Assembly (NCBI RefSeq): GCF_011617465.1
Contig: NZ_CP050153.1
Span: forward strand, 3,720,001 to 3,784,000
Direction of reading: 5' to 3'
DNA from: Brevibacterium pigmentatum
GTDB taxonomy: Bacteria > Actinomycetota > Actinomycetes > Actinomycetales > Brevibacteriaceae
DNA: 64,000 nt
Positions 44,559 to 54,667 of the stretch are shown here, one piece after another (position 1 is the stretch's first letter; every line of letters starts with the position of its first letter). The notes beneath the pieces were generated by a model. The model saw only the letters and a list, made by a program, of their open reading frames with translations. It was not told the origin of the DNA and made no database searches. The position numbers and the translations under genes were made by a program.

Positions 44559-45395
44559 TCAGGGCTCTTTCGTCACGCGGGTGTCGCTGTCCGGATCGTC
44601 CGGATCACCGGAATCGGCCGTGCGATCGGCCTCGCCGTCGGGGTCCGTTGAGTCGGGCGTGTCCGCGGCATCGGACCGGCTCGTATCGTCGGCGGCGTCA
44701 GCGGCACCCGCGGGGGCAGCGTCGGCGCGGTCGGTCGCCTCGGTGGGGGTATCGATCTGTTCGGGCAAGGCACCGAGCTTTGCCAGCTGGCGGCCCTTGC
44801 TCAGGCGGGAGTAGCCGCCGATGATGAAGATCACGCCGGCGATGAGGGTCGCCGCTCCCGTGAAGCCGAGGATCGACAGGGCCTCCATGCCGTCGCCGAA
44901 GACGAGGATGATGCCGAGCAGGACGTGGACTCCGGAGGCGATGAGGAAGTCCGAGGCCATGGGCTGGGACCGCAGCTGCCGGTAGGCCCAGAATTCGAGT
45001 GCGCCGTGCAGCAGGGCCCAGATGCTCAGGGCCGCGCGCAGTTCGGCGGGCTGGTCGGCGAGGAAGAGGAAGACGATGGCCGGGATCGCGATGACGGCCT
45101 GTCCGAAGATCGCGGTGCGCACGTTCAACGGCGAGCGCACGGCCTGGAAGACCAGGGCCACGGCGAAGAGGATGAGGTAGCCGATCGCGAGGTGGTCGAC
45201 GACGTCGGTCGGCAGGCTCAGCTGCAGCGGATTGCTCGAATCGCGAGGCCAGAAGACGGTGACGATGCCGAAGGCGACGCCGAGGATTCCGCGTACGACC
45301 ATGGGCCAGCCGAGTCGACTCGCTGCGGCAATGGCCTGCGGGGCGGCCTCGTTACGCGGGGCTGTGGATTCGGTGCGCGGATCTTCGGTACTCAT
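44559..45395 (-). CDS. HdeD-like (DUF308) membrane protein with acidic tail
   Basis: 278 residues. Six membrane helices (about 30-205) in the HdeD/DUF308 arrangement (WPMVVRGILGVAFGIVTVFWP, then paired helices ending LGFTGAATLIAGVIFIIGGY). The C-terminal 65 residues are Asp/Ala/Thr-rich, acidic and probably disordered. HdeD-type proteins are linked to acid or membrane stress; the role here is unknown. It is just upstream of the trehalose fusion on the same strand (gap 35 bases), so they may be co-transcribed. Start ATG at 45395; ribosome site weak. Confidence 0.8.
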   Translation of the reverse strand: MSTEDPRTESTAPRNEAAPQAIAAASRLGWPMVVRGILGVAFGIVTVFWPRDSSNPLQLSLPTDVVDHLAIGYLILFAVALVFQAVRSPLNVRTAIFGQAVIAIPAIVFLFLADQPAELRAALSIWALLHGALEFWAYRQLRSQPMASDFLIASGVHVLLGIILVFGDGMEALSILGFTGAATLIAGVIFIIGGYSRLSKGRQLAKLGALPEQIDTPTEATDRADAAPAGAADAADDTSRSDAADTPDSTDPDGEADRTADSGDPDDPDSDTRVTKEP

Positions 45396-45530
45396 CACGG
45401 CACCAGTCTAGGTCGCCTGCCTGAGTCTGTCCGGTCAGCGTCGACTCAGGCGCGGGGTGGCGACGGCTGCAGGGCAGGGGCGAGGCCGCGTGAGGAATGG
45501 GACGAAGGGGCAATCGCTTCATTGCATGTA

Positions 45531-45565
45531 TTTACGTAATTACGTACTTCCAGTATTGTCGAAGC
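45531..45565 (+). promoter_or_regulatory. Leaderless promoter with TACGTAATTACGTA operator
   Basis: A perfect 14-base palindrome TACGTAATTACGTA lies at 45533-45546. TTTACG (45531-45536) and TATTGT (45554-45559) are spaced 17 bases as -35 and -10, placing the start of RNA about at the ATG at 45566, which has no Shine-Dalgarno. The palindrome overlaps the -35/spacer, a classic repression site for the encoded ArsR-like protein. Confidence 0.7.
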
Positions 45566-46195
45566 ATGGAACCAACACCGTCGGCAGAAGATCGCCTTTC
45601 CGCTCTCGAACAACGAGTCGCCGAACTCGAGGCTGCGGCCGCAGAATCCTCTGCATCGCAGGAGCCCGGCGCGACGCCGCAGAAGGCGGACGGAACGTCG
45701 TCGATCAGAGCGGAATCACCGGCGCCATACGGTTTCCCGGAATCGTCAGTCCAACCCGCCGCCGGGAACACAGCCCTGCCGGGCGACACCGAGACGTTCT
45801 GGGCGCTGCACGGGCTCGTCGACCACGTCGGCGAGGAGGGCGGAGTGACCTACACCGGGTACACGACTCCTCCGGGCGGCAGCGGTCCCGTGGCGTGGCA
45901 GATGGGCCTGAGCAGCGCAGGGCTGGCGCAGATCGATTTCGCCGAGGCGGCCGGATCCTTGGCAGCGCTCGGTCACCCGGTCCGCCTGCAGCTGCTCCAA
46001 GCGATCTATGAGGGCACGAGCACGGTGGCCGAACTGGGCAAGGACGAACGGTTCGGCACGTCCGGGCAGATCTATCACCATGTGCATGCCCTCGCCGGCG
46101 CCGGCTGGTTAGAGAGCGCCCGCCGCGGGCACTGGCGCGTTCCCGCTCAGCGAGTCGTTCCGCTGCTCACCCTCGTCCTCATCGGAACGCACTGA
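45566..46195 (+). CDS. ArsR-like winged-helix regulator
   Basis: 209 residues. A short coiled coil (SAEDRLSALEQRVAELEAAAAE, about 7-28) and a polar linker precede a C-terminal winged helix (about 125-205): AAGSLAALGHPVRLQLLQAIYEG, then TSGQIYHHVHALAGAGWLESARRG. This is the ArsR dimer DNA-binding fold with an added N-terminal domain, which may bind a ligand or help oligomerise. No metal-binding ELCVC motif. It starts a probable operon with a serine hydrolase and a membrane protein, and its own promoter contains a perfect palindrome. Confidence 0.85.
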   Translation: MEPTPSAEDRLSALEQRVAELEAAAAESSASQEPGATPQKADGTSSIRAESPAPYGFPESSVQPAAGNTALPGDTETFWALHGLVDHVGEEGGVTYTGYTTPPGGSGPVAWQMGLSSAGLAQIDFAEAAGSLAALGHPVRLQLLQAIYEGTSTVAELGKDERFGTSGQIYHHVHALAGAGWLESARRGHWRVPAQRVVPLLTLVLIGTH

Positions 46196-46282
46196 CAGAA
46201 CCTCTCGCCGGCGGGCCGCACGCCCACCGCGCGACCCGAACCCGACCACCACACATTCCACCCCTGCCGACCAGGAGGAACG

Positions 46283-47383
46283 ATGAACAGCCCCAACGCC
46301 AACCCCACATCTGCGGCTGCGGGACGGCCGCCTCGGCGAGTGTTGATTGCCGTCATTGCGGCAACCGTCACGGCCGCTGTGCTCGCGGCGATCACCCCGT
46401 GGCCGCGCGGCTTCCAAGGCACGCCGACAGGGGACGCCGAGCTCATGACCGAACTCGAGGACGCGCTCGGCAGTCAGCATTGGCAGCATGTGGCCGCGGC
46501 CCGCATCGACGGCGACGAGGTGACCTTCGCGGGCGCCGGAGCCGATGAGCACACCGAGTTCGAGATCGGCTCGATCACGAAGACATTCACGGCCGCGCTC
46601 TTCGCCGAGGCGATCGACCGGGGCGAGGTCGAGACGGACACCCGCCTCGGCGAAGTCTGGCCGAACCTGGAGGGGAAGGTCGCCGAGGTGACGCTCGAGT
46701 CGATTGCGATGCAGCGGTCGGGGCTGCCCTCCCAGGAACCCGCTCCGAGCTTCGGCGACGGGGTGATGACCATGCAGTCGAACTACGTCCACACCGACCC
46801 TTACCGCGGGGACGCCGGGGACATCGTCGCCAGCCTCAACGACCTGGACGTGGGCGAGCCGGAGCCCGAGTATTCGAACTACGGGTTCGCCGTCCTCGGC
46901 CAGGCCCTCGCCGAGGCGGCCGGGCAGGACTATTCCGAACTCGTTCGCGACCGCCTCACCGAACCTTTGGGGATGAATGAGACATTCGTCCCGGGGTCCG
47001 CTGACGGTCTGTCCCATGGGTTCACGGCATCGGGGCTGCCGGCCGCTCCGTGGACTCTCGGCGGCTCGGCGCCAGCCGGCGCGATTCGATCGACGACCCA
47101 TGACCTGTCGATCTGGCTGCGAGCCGTGAGCGACGGAGCCGCGCCCGGCGCCGAGGCGGCCGAACCTCGAGCCGACTTCGAGGACGACCGCATCGGCTGG
47201 GCGTGGTTCACGACGACGCACGACGGCTCGACCATCACCTGGCACAACGGCGGCACCGGAGGGTACCGGTCGTACCTCGGATTCGACAGAGAGAGCGGTG
47301 GCGGCATCATCGTCCTGAACGACTCAGCCAACGACGTCGATGAGGCCGCGAGTCTTGTCTCGACGAAGGGAGAACGCTCATGA
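46283..47383 (+). CDS. Serine hydrolase, class C beta-lactamase/DD-peptidase family
   Basis: 366 residues. An N-terminal membrane anchor or signal (RRVLIAVIAATVTAAVLAAI, about 19-38) is followed by the penicillin-recognising fold: SITK (Ser 97, Lys 100), YSN (Tyr 197) and HNGGTGGY in place of KTG near 313. Such proteins may be D-aminopeptidases, esterases or beta-lactamase relatives acting outside the membrane. AGGAGGA precedes the ATG. It overlaps the next gene by four bases (ATGA). The upstream ArsR-like gene is its likely regulator. Confidence 0.88.
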   Translation: MNSPNANPTSAAAGRPPRRVLIAVIAATVTAAVLAAITPWPRGFQGTPTGDAELMTELEDALGSQHWQHVAAARIDGDEVTFAGAGADEHTEFEIGSITKTFTAALFAEAIDRGEVETDTRLGEVWPNLEGKVAEVTLESIAMQRSGLPSQEPAPSFGDGVMTMQSNYVHTDPYRGDAGDIVASLNDLDVGEPEPEYSNYGFAVLGQALAEAAGQDYSELVRDRLTEPLGMNETFVPGSADGLSHGFTASGLPAAPWTLGGSAPAGAIRSTTHDLSIWLRAVSDGAAPGAEAAEPRADFEDDRIGWAWFTTTHDGSTITWHNGGTGGYRSYLGFDRESGGGIIVLNDSANDVDEAASLVSTKGERS

Positions 47384-47754
47384 GTCCCGAACTCGTCTCT
47401 ACTGTCATCGGGGCCCTCATCGTGGCGTGGGGCGCATTCACCGCGTGGCGAGCGCCCCGCGCAGCGTCCCGGATCGGGCTGCTCTCGGGGATGGTCACGG
47501 CGGTCGTATTCGTGCTGCTCATCCGCCTCATCACACCGTTCGGAGGCTGGGAGAGCTGGTTCTTCTACGTCTGGCTGGCCGGAATGCTCGTCATCGTCGT
47601 CTCCGTCTTCCGGGCCGCGCTCGTCTGGGCGGACCTGCCGTGGCGATCCGACGATGCGAAGGCCCGCCGGAACGAAGCGAGCGGGCTCGGCTTCTCGGCC
47701 CTGCTCGCGCTCCTCATCGCCGGCGCCCTCGTCGTTCCCGGGCTCTTCCTCTGA
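47380..47754 (+). CDS. Small membrane protein coupled to the serine hydrolase
   Basis: 124 residues, four membrane helices (about 5-22, 35-55, 63-85, 103-124) and few charged residues. Unrecognised family. Its ATG overlaps the hydrolase stop, so the two are translated together. It may anchor, export or regulate the hydrolase; that is inference from position alone. Confidence 0.8.
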   Translation: MSPELVSTVIGALIVAWGAFTAWRAPRAASRIGLLSGMVTAVVFVLLIRLITPFGGWESWFFYVWLAGMLVIVVSVFRAALVWADLPWRSDDAKARRNEASGLGFSALLALLIAGALVVPGLFL

Positions 47755-47778
47755 CGGAGTGTGCCCGGCTCCGCGAAC

Positions 47779-47815
47779 GGCCGACCACGACGGGTTGCGA
47801 AGGCCGGCGTCGGCC
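47779..47815. terminator. Possible hairpin between convergent genes
   Basis: GGCCGAC (47779-47785) and GTCGGCC (47809-47815) separated by 23 bases, in the gap between the membrane protein and Rieske genes. Weak, without a T-run. Confidence 0.3.
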
Positions 47816-47835
47816 TGAGTCGGTCTCTACGTGCC

Positions 47836-48294
47836 CTACTGCCCCTTGACGGTCAGTGTGCCGCCGTTTTCGGAGACCTCGTACTTCGCCAGCGGCTCCT
47901 CGGCCGGCCCGGAGATCACCTCTCCGGTCGTGACCGAGAAGTTCGAGGAATGGCATGGGCAGACGATGGCCTCCTCGGTGACCCGAGTGACCTGGCAGCC
48001 CTGGTGGGTGCACACCGATGAGAACGCGAAGAACTCGCCTTCCTTCGGCTGAGTGACGACGTAGGTGTCCTCGATGACGGTGCCGGAACCGACGGGAACG
48101 TCGGAGGCCGGCAGACTTGAGTCCTTCGTCGGCTCCGCCTCCTCGTCAGACGAACACGCCGAGGTGGCCGCCACAGAGCCGCCGATGACCGCAACCGTTC
48201 CGGCCACGCCCGCCGTCTTCATCACCCGGCGCCGGGTCGGGTCCGCCGGTGCGGTCGAGTCGGCTTCGGCGGGGCTGTTCGGGGTCGTCGTCAT
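47836..48294 (-). CDS. Rieske [2Fe-2S] lipoprotein with Tat-like signal
   Basis: 152 residues from ATG at 48294 (AAGGAG nine bases upstream). The signal has a twin Arg (RRRVMKTAGVAG) and a lipobox (ATSAC, Cys 47). The Rieske domain holds CTHQGC (Cys 95, His 97, Cys 100) and CPCHSS (Cys 112, Cys 114, His 115), all ligands and the disulfide pair present. It would be exported folded through Tat and tethered outside the membrane as an electron carrier. Not part of a cytochrome bc operon, so its partner is unknown. Convergent with the hydrolase operon. Confidence 0.93.
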   Translation of the reverse strand: MTTTPNSPAEADSTAPADPTRRRVMKTAGVAGTVAVIGGSVAATSACSSDEEAEPTKDSSLPASDVPVGSGTVIEDTYVVTQPKEGEFFAFSSVCTHQGCQVTRVTEEAIVCPCHSSNFSVTTGEVISGPAEEPLAKYEVSENGGTLTVKGQ

Positions 48295-48451
48295 CGGAAT
48301 CTGCTCCTTCTCGCGGGTGCGCACAATCCGCCATGTGCTCACGCAGGCATGGACTCGTAAGTACCAGCGTACAATTGCAGTCGGTTCACCGGCTGCAGGC
48401 ACCTGTCAGGATCGAATGGCACCGGACCGATCCTCGGACGATCGGGGCGAT

Positions 48452-48478
48452 GGGCGCGGTGGGCGCGGTGGGCGCGGT
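48452..48478. repeat. 9-bp tandem repeat upstream of MFS gene
   Basis: GGGCGCGGT is repeated three times in tandem, about 50 bases before the GTG of the MFS gene and just before an exact copy of the 14-mer motif. Could vary in copy number by slippage. Confidence 0.7.
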
Positions 48479-48525
48479 GGGCCGCCTCGGCGAGGGACGA
48501 TTTCAAACGGAAAAGGGGTGCGGCA

Positions 48526-49737
48526 GTGGCCGACGAGACGGCAGCACACCAGCGGCGCCCGGATCTGCGCATCGCGACGGGATGGGGCCTGGCCGCCTCG
48601 GTGTACGTATTCACCGTCGTCATGATGGGCACCACCCTGCCCACGCCCCTCTACCCGCTCTATGAGGAGCGGTTCGGGTTCGGCACCGCATTCACCACTC
48701 AGCTCTTCGCGATCTACACGATCGGGGTCATCGGCGCGCTCATCATCTTCGGTCGGCTCTCCGACGGACTGGGGCGACGGGCGGTGCTCAGCCTCGGGGT
48801 GATCTTCTCGATCGCCTCGGCGGTGCTCTTCCTCATCGGATCCCACATCGGCCTGCTGCTGACCGGCCGAATCCTGTCCGGTCTGGCCGCGGGGATCTTC
48901 ACGTCGACCGCCACCGTCACCGTGCTCGAGAACGCGCCCGCCGGGCGCGAACGACTCGCCGGATCCTTGGCCACGGCGGCGAATATGGGCGGGCTGGGAC
49001 TCGGGATCCTGTCCTCCGGACTGCTCGCCCGCTTCGCTCCCGCTCCCCTGCTCACGCCGTTCCTCGTCAACGCGCTCATGCTCGTCATCGCAGGCTTGGC
49101 GCTCATCTTCGTGCGGGACCGAACGCGCGGCGGGGCGACGGCTGTGCGGTTGCAGCTGCCGGGGATTCCCGCCTCGGCGAAGCGCATGTTCCTGGCCGCC
49201 TCACCTGGGGCGATCACCGGCTTCTCGGTGTGCGGGCTGTATTCGGCGATCGCGCCGAGCTTCATCGGGCAGACCCTGCACGTGACGTCGACCGCGATCA
49301 CGGGCGCCGTCGTGTTCCTTCTCTTCGGCGCCTCGGCGACGGCGCAGGTGCTGCTGCGCGGGTTGAGCGACCGTCGGCTCATCATCGGCGGGACCGTGAC
49401 CATGATCGTGAGCATGGGTGCTCTCGTATGCGCGCTCATGGCGGGGTCGCTGCCGGTGCTCATCGCCTCCGCAGCGTTGGCCGGTGCCGGGCAGGGGCTC
49501 GTGTTCATGACCGGGATGCGTGCGATCACCGCGGTGACCGCGCCGGAGCACCGCACCGAGGCGACCACCTCGTACTTCATCCTTGCGTACGTGTTCATAT
49601 CGGTGCCGGCGATCGGTGCCGGATTCCTCGCCGCCGAGGTGGGACTGGCGAACGCGACCGTGATCTTCGCCGTCGCGGTGGCCGTGGTGTGCGTGTTGGG
49701 ACTCGTGGCGGCCCGGAGGTTCAGGTCAGTGACGTGA
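48526..49737 (+). CDS. MFS transporter
   Basis: 403 residues, GTG start at 48526 (AAAGGGG upstream). About 12 membrane segments with the loop FGRLSDGLGRRAVL in the 2-3 position. The opening MGTTLPTPLYPLYEERFGFGTAFTTQLFAIYTIGV resembles drug-efflux-type MFS carriers of actinobacteria (DHA1-like). No neighbour suggests a substrate. It is divergent from the Rieske gene and immediately upstream of recQ. Confidence 0.85.
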   Translation: MADETAAHQRRPDLRIATGWGLAASVYVFTVVMMGTTLPTPLYPLYEERFGFGTAFTTQLFAIYTIGVIGALIIFGRLSDGLGRRAVLSLGVIFSIASAVLFLIGSHIGLLLTGRILSGLAAGIFTSTATVTVLENAPAGRERLAGSLATAANMGGLGLGILSSGLLARFAPAPLLTPFLVNALMLVIAGLALIFVRDRTRGGATAVRLQLPGIPASAKRMFLAASPGAITGFSVCGLYSAIAPSFIGQTLHVTSTAITGAVVFLLFGASATAQVLLRGLSDRRLIIGGTVTMIVSMGALVCALMAGSLPVLIASAALAGAGQGLVFMTGMRAITAVTAPEHRTEATTSYFILAYVFISVPAIGAGFLAAEVGLANATVIFAVAVAVVCVLGLVAARRFRSVT

Positions 49738-49752
49738 ACTAGGGTGGGTGCC

Positions 49753-51588
<1,836 letters not shown>

Positions 51589-51618
51589 ACCGCCTCGGCC
51601 CCTCAAACACCCCATTTG

Positions 51619-51674
51619 CTACCTGACGGCGGCCCAGCAACCTCGCGCCGGGTTGCTGGGCCGCCCTCGGGTAG
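51619..51674. repeat. Palindromic repeat copy A
   Basis: Arms of 24 bases (51619-51642 and 51651-51674) match at 22 positions around an eight-base loop; the left arm reads CTACCTGACGGCGGCCCAGC. It lies between the convergent recQ and OsmC stop codons and could terminate both. Two relatives, B and C, are at 53763 and 54608. Confidence 0.85.
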
Positions 51675-51684
51675 TCCTGGGAGG

Positions 51685-52245
51685 TCAGTTGGTCTTCGTG
51701 ACGGTGACGTCGATCGGGGTCGGGTTGGTGAAGATGTCGAAGACGGGGCAATGAGCGTCCACGGTCTCCTGCAGCTTCTGGTAGTCCTCGTTGCTGTCGG
51801 GTCCGGCGATGTTGACGCTCACGCGCACGGACGAGAATCCGGGGCGCACGGTCTCATCGGCGCCGAAGAGTCCCCGCACATCAAGGTCGCCTTCAGCGCT
51901 GACATCGAGTTCGTCGATGGTCAGTCCGAGGTTCTGGGCGTAGAGGCGGTAGACGACGACCTGGCAGGAGATGAGTGCGCCGAGGGCGTATTCGACGGGG
52001 TTCGGGGCGGCGTCGTCCCCGGCCAGCGGGGTCGGTTCGTCGACGGTGAAGGTGTGGCGGCCGGCGGTGATCAGTGAGGACACCGAACCGCGGGCGGTGC
52101 CCGAGGCCGAGAAAGTCAGCTGCCCGTTCTTCGCCGAGGCGGCCAGTCGTTCGTTCCATGCGTTTCCGGCCGTGGTCAGTCGCGTGGCGCGTTCTTCGTC
52201 GCTGATGGCGATGGTCGTGTCGAACTCGGTGGTTGCTGCAGTCAT
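51685..52245 (-). CDS. OsmC family protein
   Basis: 186 residues with the OsmC fold. Two conserved cysteines are present, ALISCQVVVYRLY (about 92) and AHCPVFDIF (about 162), separated by the usual spacing. Such proteins reduce organic or lipid hydroperoxides with thiols. The GRHTFTVDEPTPLAGDDAAPNPVEYALGALISC stretch is typical of the YhfA-like OsmC branch. Monocistronic, convergent with recQ through repeat A. Confidence 0.9.
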   Translation of the reverse strand: MTAATTEFDTTIAISDEERATRLTTAGNAWNERLAASAKNGQLTFSASGTARGSVSSLITAGRHTFTVDEPTPLAGDDAAPNPVEYALGALISCQVVVYRLYAQNLGLTIDELDVSAEGDLDVRGLFGADETVRPGFSSVRVSVNIAGPDSNEDYQKLQETVDAHCPVFDIFTNPTPIDVTVTKTN

Positions 52246-52460
52246 GAGGGTGGACTCCTGATCGAATGGTCGAGCGTGTGGTCGAGATCGTGCGGGTCGG
52301 TGCTGGTTTCAGACTAGAAACGAACACCCCACCGCGCGCTCCGCACCGTCTGCTGCCGTCGTCTGGCGTCATGAACAGGTCATAGATCGTCATCAGCCGA
52401 CGCACGGTAGCCTGGACTGCAGAGAAACCCACCGGTTCCCTCCCCATGTGGAAAGCGACG

Positions 52461-53762
52461 ATGATGACCTCTGACCGGACAGCCGCCTCGGCGAATCCAA
52501 GTGCACTCACCCGCGCAGACTGCGAACACCGCGATGCGAACGATCCCCTGCGGAAATTCCGCGGGGAATTCTTGATCCCCGAAGACACGATCTACCTCGA
52601 CGGGAACTCGCTCGGTCCCCGCACGAAGGGTGCGGCCGAACGCGCCCAGGACGTCATCACCGACGAATGGGGCACGGGTCTCATCGGATCGTGGAACACC
52701 GCCGGCTGGTGGGATCTGCCGGCAAAGCTGGGTGAGAAGGTCGCCGGGCTCGTCGGCGGCGGGGCCGGGTCGACCGTCGTCACGGACACCACGTCGATCA
52801 ATCTGTTCAAGGCCGCCTCGGCGGCGCTGAAGATTCAGGCCGAGGACTCCCCGGACCGGCGGGTCATCCTCACGCAGCGGGAGAACTTTCCCTCCGATAT
52901 CTACATGCTCCAAGGATTGGCCGAGCAGCTCGGCGACGGATACGAGGTCCGCCTCGTCGACGATGAGGAAGTCACCGCAGGGTTCCCGACCACGATGTCC
53001 GACGAGGTGGCCCTCGTCGTCCTCACCCATGTGAACTACCGGACGGGTCGGCTCTTCGATATGGGCACGACCACCTCGGCGATCCATTCCGGCGGAGCCA
53101 TGGTCATCTGGGACCTGTGCCATTCGGCCAGTGCGCTGCCCATCGATCTGGCCGGAACCGGTGCGGACATGGCGATCGGCTGCACGTACAAGTTCCTCAA
53201 CGGCGGACCCGGCTCCCCCGCATTCATCTGGGTCGCCGAGGCGCTGCAGAACCGATTCAGCCACCCTCTGTCGGGGTGGTGGTCGCATGCGCAGCCCTTC
53301 GACATGGCCCCGGACTACCGGCCCGCCGACGGTATCCGCCGCTACCTCACCGGAACGCAGGGAATCCTGTCGATGTCCGTGGCGGAACTCGGCCTCGACA
53401 TCCACTCGCGGATGGACATGGAACAGATCCGGGAGAAGTCCCTGGCCCTGTCGGACCTGTTCATCGACCTCGTCGATGAGCGTTTGGCCGATCACCCGGT
53501 CGAGGTTGTCACCCCACGTGCGCACGCTCATCGCGGGTCCCAGGTCTCGATCCGTCACCCGGAGGGATTCGCGGTGATGAGCGCGCTCATCGAACGCGGA
53601 ATCATCGGCGACTACCGCGAGCCGGAGGTGCTGCGGTTCGGATTGACCCCGCTCTACATCGGGTTCACCGAGATGTGGGACACCGTCGAGGCCCTGCGCG
53701 ATATCCTCGACAACCGACTCTGGGACACCCCGGCGCACAAGGTCCGCGGCGCCGTCACCTAA
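52461..53762 (+). CDS. kynU: Kynureninase
   Basis: 433 residues from ATG at 52461 (GGAAAG five bases upstream; the next codon is also ATG). It cleaves kynurenine to anthranilate and alanine with PLP. The start RADCEHRDANDPLRKFRGEF, IYLDGNSLGP and the PLP lysine in CTYKFLNGGPGSPAF (near 244) are family marks. No other kynurenine-pathway gene (tryptophan dioxygenase, formamidase) is beside it, so the rest of the pathway is elsewhere. Its stop TAA is directly joined to repeat copy B. Confidence 0.95.
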   Translation: MMTSDRTAASANPSALTRADCEHRDANDPLRKFRGEFLIPEDTIYLDGNSLGPRTKGAAERAQDVITDEWGTGLIGSWNTAGWWDLPAKLGEKVAGLVGGGAGSTVVTDTTSINLFKAASAALKIQAEDSPDRRVILTQRENFPSDIYMLQGLAEQLGDGYEVRLVDDEEVTAGFPTTMSDEVALVVLTHVNYRTGRLFDMGTTTSAIHSGGAMVIWDLCHSASALPIDLAGTGADMAIGCTYKFLNGGPGSPAFIWVAEALQNRFSHPLSGWWSHAQPFDMAPDYRPADGIRRYLTGTQGILSMSVAELGLDIHSRMDMEQIREKSLALSDLFIDLVDERLADHPVEVVTPRAHAHRGSQVSIRHPEGFAVMSALIERGIIGDYREPEVLRFGLTPLYIGFTEMWDTVEALRDILDNRLWDTPAHKVRGAVT

Positions 53763-53821
53763 TTGCTACCTGACGGCGGCGCAGCAACCTGGCGCCAGGT
53801 ATCTGGGCCGTCGTCACCTGC
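53763..53821. repeat. Palindromic repeat copy B
   Basis: A copy of the element at 51619, beginning TTGCTACCTGACGGCGGCGC and ending GTCACCTGC, with arms pairing at about 18 of 22 positions around a central CTGGCGCCAG. It lies between the convergent kynU and MOSC stop codons. It is in opposite orientation to copy C at 54608-54667. Confidence 0.85.
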
Positions 53822-53837
53822 GTTGGGACGTGACCGC

Positions 53838-54590
53838 TCAGGTGTCCGGAGCCGCAGAGGTTTCGATGACCTCGGCATTGACTCCGAAGTACGGTTCACC
53901 CGCCTCATTTCGCAGGCGGCTGGCGACAAGCGTCTTGAGCAGATTGCTGCCCCGCTCCCCAGTGATCGGGTCGAAATCGAGGACAGCACACCGCGCGATC
54001 GGATCCCCGATTCGCACACGCAGCGCGCCGGTGTCCGGCACGTTCACCGTCACATCCCGGCCTCGCCAGGTCTCTTCGATGAAGGGTTCGTCCGTGTCGA
54101 GGACGAGGGTGGCCCGGAAGCGGGCGGCCTCATCAAGCAGCTCATGGTGACCCGACCGATCGGCGAGTTCCCTCATCGAAGCGGTCGTGACGATCGACAG
54201 GCCAGCTCCGTAGATCACGTCTCCACGACGTGCGCGGGCCAGCCACACCGGCTTTCCCAGCCACTCGGAGGCGAGTGCCGAATGCGGGCCGTCAGTGAGT
54301 TCGAGGTCGACCGGTCGCTTCCAGTAATTGCAGGTCAGGCGCTCACCCGAGCCGGCTGGCACCCCGGTGACAGAGCGCCCGTCGGGCAGGGTGATCGTCA
54401 AAATGTCGTCGACGAGTGAGGTGGTCATGCGGATGAGCCGAGGATTCTGCACGGTCTTGAGCACCTGCCGTCGCTCGACATCGACGAAGCAGAACTCACG
54501 ATCGCCGACCGGACCGTGAACGTCGACGGCTGCGCTCGGTCGAGCCTCGTGCCGTGTGCCTTTGACGTGGGCGAACCCGAGCGATGGCAC
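53838..54590 (-). CDS. MOSC domain protein
   Basis: 250 residues from a GTG at 54590. The N-terminus LGFAHVKGTRHEARPSAAVD and the segment VGDREFCFVDVERRQVLKT are MOSC-barrel features; a later MOSC domain has RVRIGDPIARCAVLDFDPITGERGS with a conserved Cys that may bind the sulfur or molybdenum cofactor. It lacks the reductase and ferredoxin domains of the other MOSC protein in this window. A longer in-frame reading through repeat C is not credible. The gene is bracketed by inverted repeat copies B and C. Confidence 0.82.
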   Translation of the reverse strand: MPSLGFAHVKGTRHEARPSAAVDVHGPVGDREFCFVDVERRQVLKTVQNPRLIRMTTSLVDDILTITLPDGRSVTGVPAGSGERLTCNYWKRPVDLELTDGPHSALASEWLGKPVWLARARRGDVIYGAGLSIVTTASMRELADRSGHHELLDEAARFRATLVLDTDEPFIEETWRGRDVTVNVPDTGALRVRIGDPIARCAVLDFDPITGERGSNLLKTLVASRLRNEAGEPYFGVNAEVIETSAAPDT

Positions 54591-54607
54591 TCCGAATTCC
54601 CGCGCAG

Positions 54608-54667
54608 AAGCAGGTGACGGCGGCCCGGATACCTGGCGCCAGGTTGCTGCGCCCCCGTCAGGTAGCA
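54608..54667. repeat. Palindromic repeat copy C, inverted
   Basis: Reads as the complement of copies A and B (its minus strand begins TTGCTACCTGACGGGGGCGC and ends GTCACCTGC). It starts 18 bases before the MOSC GTG and its end encodes the last codons and stop of the MFS gene (PIAT then TGA). Confidence 0.85.
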
